From the NCBI GenBank assembly GCA_003833135.1, contig QZLH01000093.1, forward strand, positions 1-26,292: DNA of 26,292 nt. Reading direction: 5' to 3'. The notes under the pieces are model-generated. The model did not search any database. It saw only the letters and a list, made by a program, of their open reading frames with translations, and was not told the origin of the DNA. Position numbers and translations under genes: made by a program. Source of the DNA: Oehlia diaphana (lineage: Eukaryota; Glomeromycota; Glomeromycetes; Glomerales; Glomeraceae). Below are positions 21,341-26,292 of this stretch, piece after piece (positions within the stretch are counted from its first letter, which is position 1; each line of letters starts with the position of its first letter).

Positions 21341-22288
21341 ATGGATAGCATATTGGTGTCCTCATACTCAAGAAGTGATATTCAGTCATATAATAGAAAA
21401 ACACATTTTTATAATCATCACCAAATTATTACATTTGAACATTATACTCATATAACTGAATCACATCTGAATTACGCAAATTTAACACTTAGATTAGGTT
21501 CTTCCTTTATTAACAAATGCAAAGGATGTCAACTATCAGAACGTAATATATATAATCAAATACCTACAAACACATGTTATATTTCAACCCTATCTAATTC
21601 AACTTTTATAATTCAAACTTCAAAAAGTGATTTATTATTTCCATACCACACGAAACCTATATATAAATGTGTTAAACAATATTCTTCTATTAAAAAATTA
21701 GCTTTAATAGATTTTAACGAAAGAAATAATTTGATAGTTAATCCCTTTGAAAATTCAGATGAGAACCCTTTATATAATTTACAATTAAATAATATTATAA
21801 ATTTAGATTTACTTAATTCTCTTAACAAAGATTTGATCATCCGACTAATTACTCCTAACTCTTTACATTTAGATTTATTAAATATTTCTTTAAAACTTTC
21901 TTCTTTTACAGACTTAGAATTTTATACAGATGGATCATTATCGAGAGATAATGATACCCTGATTATAGGCTATGGATGGATATTTAGCTCAGATCTTACA
22001 TATAATATCATACATTCAGGATCAGCTATAGAATGGGCAAGTTCAACAAAAGCTGAACTAATAGCGATTATTACAGCACTTATCACATGTCCGCCAAATA
22101 GTAATGTCACCATATACACAGATTCTAATAACTGCATTGACACATACAACAAAATGCAATTCGCTAAACTCACTACCCACCGCTTTCAAAAATTAAACAA
22201 CTGTATTTTATGGAATGCTATGAAGCAAATAATAGATACACTAGAATTAAAAATTTCATTTATTAAAGTTAAAGCACACTCAAATTAA
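21341..22288 (+). pseudogene. LINE ORF2 fragment: linker and RNase H domain, truncated at the last catalytic residue
   Basis: 315 residues from an ATG in open frame, the longest surviving piece of a LINE ORF2. Residues 40-110 contain cysteines (NKCKGCQL at 58-65) in the linker typical of these elements. The RNase H domain begins near 193: Asp197 in FYTDGSL, Glu239 in STKAELIAI, Asp261 in IYTDSNN and the His313 of KVKAHSN. RNase H removes the RNA strand after first-strand synthesis. The frame stops at 22286-22288, just where the fourth acidic residue should follow, because bases are missing there; the next segment resumes one frame over. The long open frame suggests that this copy died recently, or that the frame is partly preserved by chance. 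Confidence 0.85.
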
Positions 22289-22660
22289 AGAAGGCAGATT
22301 ATCACAAAATCATTTTAACATAAATATTCAATATATTAAAAACCAACCATATCACCTTGAATTTAATAATTCCAACATTATAGACCAAAATATTAGAAAA
22401 GTGACCAAAAGAATAATTAATTTCCAATATTTTGAATGTCACCTATCACATGACAATCTTAAAATTGTCAAAGATTACGCTTTACACAACTGAATAGATT
22501 GGGAATTTACTCAAATGTGGTTTAAATACAATTCATTTACTAAACCAACTAGCCAACATCTATCAAAACACATAGCATGGAGAATCAAATGCTCCAGCAA
22601 CAACTTACCAACTCTTGACATTCTCAATAGGAATTATCCTGAATTATTAAATAACATCAG
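22287..22660 (+). pseudogene. LINE ORF2 C-terminal region, frame-shifted
   Basis: Directly overlapping the stop of the RNase H frame, the +1 frame reads KEGRLSQNHFNINIQY and goes on without a stop to TGA at 22491-22493, then IDWEFTQMWFKYNSFTKP, HIAWRIKCSSNNLPTLD and NRNYPELLNNI. KEGR fits the end of an RNase H domain, so a short deletion that removed the last Asp and shifted the frame joins the two pieces. The reading becomes non-LINE at about 22660, where the palindrome cluster begins. Confidence 0.75.
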
Positions 22661-22677
22661 TAAATTTTTTGGGGCAC

Positions 22678-22816
22678 GGATCCTTAAGGATTCCAAAAAT
22701 CCTGTAATTAGTAAGGATCCCTAAGGAACCTTCCCCACCGGCAAGGATTCCCTATCAAAAGAATTCTATAGAATCCTTAAGGATTCTAAATTTACCATTA
22801 AGGAATCCTTAAGGAT
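22678..22816. repeat. Cluster of TCCTTAAGGA palindromes
   Basis: Within 140 bases there are three copies of the perfect palindrome TCCTTAAGGA (22681-22690, 22773-22784 as part of a longer one, 22806-22815). There are also diverged forms such as AGGATCCCTAAGGAACC near 22712 and AAGGATTCCC at 22743. The best is GAATCCTTAAGGATTC at 22771-22786, a perfect 16-bp palindrome. It is richer in GC than its surroundings and non-coding. It sits exactly where the LINE C-terminal homology ends. Confidence 0.75.
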
Positions 22817-25800
22817 ATTTATTGTTATATTTATTTATATATTTATCGATAGATTTATTGTTAATTTATTTATTTATAGATTAATTAATGTATTAATGTA
22901 CAGTATTTATTAATTTTATTTATTTGTCAAATTAATAAAATAAAAAGAAAATTTAAAATAAAAATTAAAGATAGATAAAACATAGTTTCTTAATATACAC
23001 TTTCCACCGAAAAACATTAAATGATAGATTTCGCAGCAAAACTTATCATTTTTAAATTCTTTACTCTCCCGATACTCTAGATAACCTAAAATAAAGAACG
23101 TTATTTAACTTTTATAAAAAAAAAAAAAAATAAACGTTAATTAATGAAACTTACCGTTTTTAAATTATTAACTCTCCTATCAATACCCAGACAACCTACA
23201 AAAAAAAAAAACAAGTAAAAAAACATTAATAATTTTTTTTTTTAAAAAGGGGTTTCTAAAAAGACTCCAAACCTTAGCTAAAGTTTCAACCAGTTAAACT
23301 AAATTGTAAATTTTGTGGCATATTTAGTAATGTAAAGTACCTTCGGTCTGAAAAAATGCGAAAAAAAGAAAATAAATAAATATTTAATAATGCTTATTAA
23401 ATCAAAAAAAAAAAAGTGAAAATAAACTTTTTTTACTTACCCAATTTCATTATATTATCATATTTCACGTCAATAAAAATGGTGCGAGAATATTCGACTC
23501 AGATTCTATCTTTATACTTCAATTTCTGGACGCTGCTTTATCATAATATCCAGACTCCAGAGAGTATCAAAAAACCACCTAAAAAAAGAAAATAGAACGA
23601 ACATTAAGTAATATTTGTTAGAATAATAATTAATCTATAGTTACCAAAATTTTAGTACTTGATTATCATTATTTTATATTAGACGTGAAATGATCATAAC
23701 GTTTTAATAATTTTCCATAACTACAATATTAAGTTTTTAAATTGAAATAGTTATTTCACATTTAGTTCCATTAATGGTAACAGAACTGAAAGCCAATAAC
23801 AGCTAGGAAACTTTTTTATCGTTTAAGCTATAATTAAGCTATAATTAAGCTAAAGTCCATACAATGGGTCACGATAATATCGTTATACTTGACCAAATCT
23901 TTACCAATCATCTGCCATCATTGGTTAATACTAATAAGTAATAGACAATTGACTTATTAAGTTAATAATTTTTTTTGGTATGATAAATTTTTCGGATTTT
24001 TTTTAATATCAATAGACCGGTATAGTACAATAGATATAATATAATTTTTTGGGATTTTTTTAAAAACAATAAAAAATTTTTTTGATTATTTTTTTTTATT
24101 TCCATTTTATTAGTTCGATACCGAAAATATTTTTAATTCTTTGGTTCAATAATTCATTTTTTTTTTTTTTTTTGATTTCTTCAGTTCAAACCGAAAAATA
24201 AATGGTTTCTCTATCATAAGTTGTAGTAAATTTTAGTTACATAAAATAACATATTTAATTATATTGATTATAAATCAGACATGTTCAATATGGTTGTCGT
24301 GAAGTATTGTTAATTAATATAGGTAGTATTTAACACATAATTATATAATTATTGGAAATCAAAAGAGACTGAATACTAGAAGATTTGGAATGTAAATAAT
24401 AATCAAATGTGGACATGAATTGGAGAGTTCATAAAGAAAAATAATATCAAAATTAAATTAGAAAAATCACAATCACAATTGTCACAATTGCAGATTGTCT
24501 AGAAAAATTAGGAAGAATGAGCGAAAATTCATGTTATATATTGTTTGAAAAAATGGTATAGGAATAAAGATTATTCTGGAAAGGTAAAATAATAAGAGAA
24601 AATACTAGAAGTAAAATTAATTTCTTACATCATTTTATAAACTATTAAATCCTATTTATTTCTTATTTTCTTTAGATCAAAAGGAATCTTGTAATTTCTC
24701 CCAAAATTCTAATATTATTAATTTGTAATAAAAACTAAAAGCTTGTAATTTTCAATTGAATTTTGCTTATTGTAAAAATTCTTTATTATTTTTATAGCCT
24801 ATAATCTTAAATATTTTATATTTCACATAGAAGAATTTGAAAATGGACAGGTAAATTTATTGCTTGTAGTAGACGGTACACTGCATGTTATTAATTTTTT
24901 AATAAAAAAATTTAATTATAAATAATATGGTAGATTTTAATTTGCAAATTAATCACAGTATAACCGCAAGTACAAAACGAACGATTAAGCTGAATAAATT
25001 AAATACACATTCTTTAATTTACTGCTTTTTTGGTTTTAAAAGTTAAAATTGTTAAGCTTTTATAAGCTATAACAAGCACATACACAGCAGTGAACTATAT
25101 CAATCACATTCCAATTAAAATTATATTATTTTTCTTTTATACTTATTCAAATTGATAATAAAATTAATTTATTTTATGACAGGTTTTTTTTATAAATAAA
25201 CAAGTCCCATTACATTAAATTAATAATACCCAGATTGTCTATTATTAATTAAATTACGAGAATTAAAATTACGATATCAAGCAAAATATCAAATTTATAT
25301 ATATTTTTATTATGCAGTCAAATAGGATCATGTTGTTTTTAACATACTGATATTTTTTAGAGAAATTATTATTGCGTAAATATCTTGACGCATTACGTCA
25401 TATAGATTATTATCACACATTTACTATGCTTTTCACATGGAACATGATCTTGGACGTCTGCATAATAACACAGTTATTAGCCAAATAATTCCTTAAATTC
25501 AAAAGGTGCTGATATAATATACTGATGATACTGATATAGTGATATTTTGGGTTGAACAAATAGATATCGTCAACACGATCAAATGCAATATAAAACTTGA
25601 TACCTTTTATTTATTCATTTATTTTTAAAAAAATTCAAGTAATAATAAAATTTTATTTACTAACTTTTGCATAATTTAGTAATTTACATCTGGCTTGTAT
25701 CATAAGTTACAAATATATATAATTTAACTTTCTCAATTGATTTAAACAATAGTATTTTAAAGTCTATGATGTATTACTATTATTCAATCATAAATAATCA

Positions 25801-26292
25801 GGAATAAGTTCACCGGTACGATAAATAAAATAAGTATTTACTAGGAAAACGGTAATCGTTAAAGTCCGTCACGTTTATTTACTCATAAAATGAAAATGCT
25901 TGATAGTTAAAGGATAGATCCAATACGCACTTAATTTAAGAAAACTGATAATATGGTACTATGACTACTATCTTTGTCGAGCTCAACTCTAATCGAGTAA
26001 GTGGGATGGGATATTTTGTGTCACAATCCAGTTTTCCATCTAGTGCCTTGATGCTTCTGTCTCATTTAATTTTATTATATATTTACATCCAAAAGACCAC
26101 GATCGGTAAAAGTAATTATTAGTTTTTACGACTATTATAAATAATCGAGTTTATCACAATAAGCCTTTTTATTAAGATTTGATCCGCCTATGATCTACAG
26201 AACACTACTATATAAATTCGGGGAAAATTGTTATCACAAAAATAAATTAAATAGGCGAAATTTTTGCAAATCAAAATCATAAAGCATCATGT
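22817..26292. other. Gene-poor right end of the window
   Basis: About 3.5 kb of very AT-rich DNA with no convincing reading frame on either strand. It holds poly-A/T runs (23116-23130, 24157-24173), an 11-bp tandem repeat AAGCTATAATT at about 23825-23852, and repeated GTTC...ACCGAAAA words at 24114-24129 and 24184-24199. The paired repeats at 23041-23200 are described separately. A slightly GC-richer part at 25970-26060 shows nothing I can identify. Confidence 0.5.
23041..23200 (-). repeat. Two direct repeats of about 50 bp with splice-like edges
   Basis: Copies at 23041-23090 and 23149-23200 share ACTTA, TTTTTAAATT, ACTCTCC and AACCTA in order. On the minus strand each copy begins after a pyrimidine-rich AG (TTATTTTAG at about 23089; TTTTTTTGTAG at about 23199), and the second ends at GTAAG, so they look like two small duplicated exons. 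A third stretch, 23442-23578, has the same layout (TTTTTTTAG before, GTAAGT after). However, none of the three has a clean open frame, so a dead or non-coding transcript, or coincidence, remains possible. Confidence 0.4.

Noticed and set aside
21613..22173. Minus-strand frames of 67-75 codons
   Set aside because: Antisense shadows of the RNase H frame.
1..26292. tRNA, rRNA and CRISPR signals
   Set aside because: Candidate GTTCGA words (for example near 5298 and 24115) have no cloverleaf around them; no regularly spaced repeat-spacer array and no rRNA core sequence was found.

Overview
This is an AT-rich eukaryotic window, about three quarters A+T by eye. It looks like a fungal draft assembly and most resembles an arbuscular mycorrhizal fungus such as Rhizophagus. 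The grounds are short GT-AG introns of 69-137 bp, an extra decaying cytosolic-type Hsp70 copy, an intronless DUF2235 protein, abundant decayed LINE-type retrotransposons with RNase H domains, and long poly-T/poly-A runs. The organism assignment is inference; no search was possible. I see no rRNA, tRNA, CRISPR array or bacterial-style operon.

Layout. 1-1814 has somewhat higher GC but no gene I can defend. 1815-3995 (minus) is a five-exon Hsp70 gene broken by one nonsense codon and one single-base deletion, with catalytic ATPase residues already replaced. 4202-4387 (minus) is a possible unnamed terminal exon ending in front of a 26-T run, followed by a block rich in CCGAAA/GGCC words. 5907-7121 (minus) is the only clearly intact gene: a 404-residue DUF2235 alpha/beta-hydrolase-like protein. 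7122-15141 is repeat-rich intergenic DNA with retroposition scars, including a 41-bp insert between perfect 15-bp direct repeats. 15142-16922 is a foldback or terminal-inverted-repeat element with an 862-base assembly gap inside and a second inverted-repeat element with two tandem hairpins nested in it. 16976-18510 holds decayed coding fragments and an 18-bp minisatellite. 19440-22660 is a broken LINE (reverse transcriptase, RNase H and C-terminal region), and a cluster of TCCTTAAGGA palindromes interrupts its end. 22817-26292 is gene-poor.

The genes do not form a pathway. One intact gene and one recently killed paralogue sit in a landscape shaped by transposons. I found no convincing new multi-gene system. 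The most unusual structure is the nested inverted-repeat element at 15142-16922; next are the Hsp70 copy with altered catalytic residues and the palindrome cluster inside the LINE.
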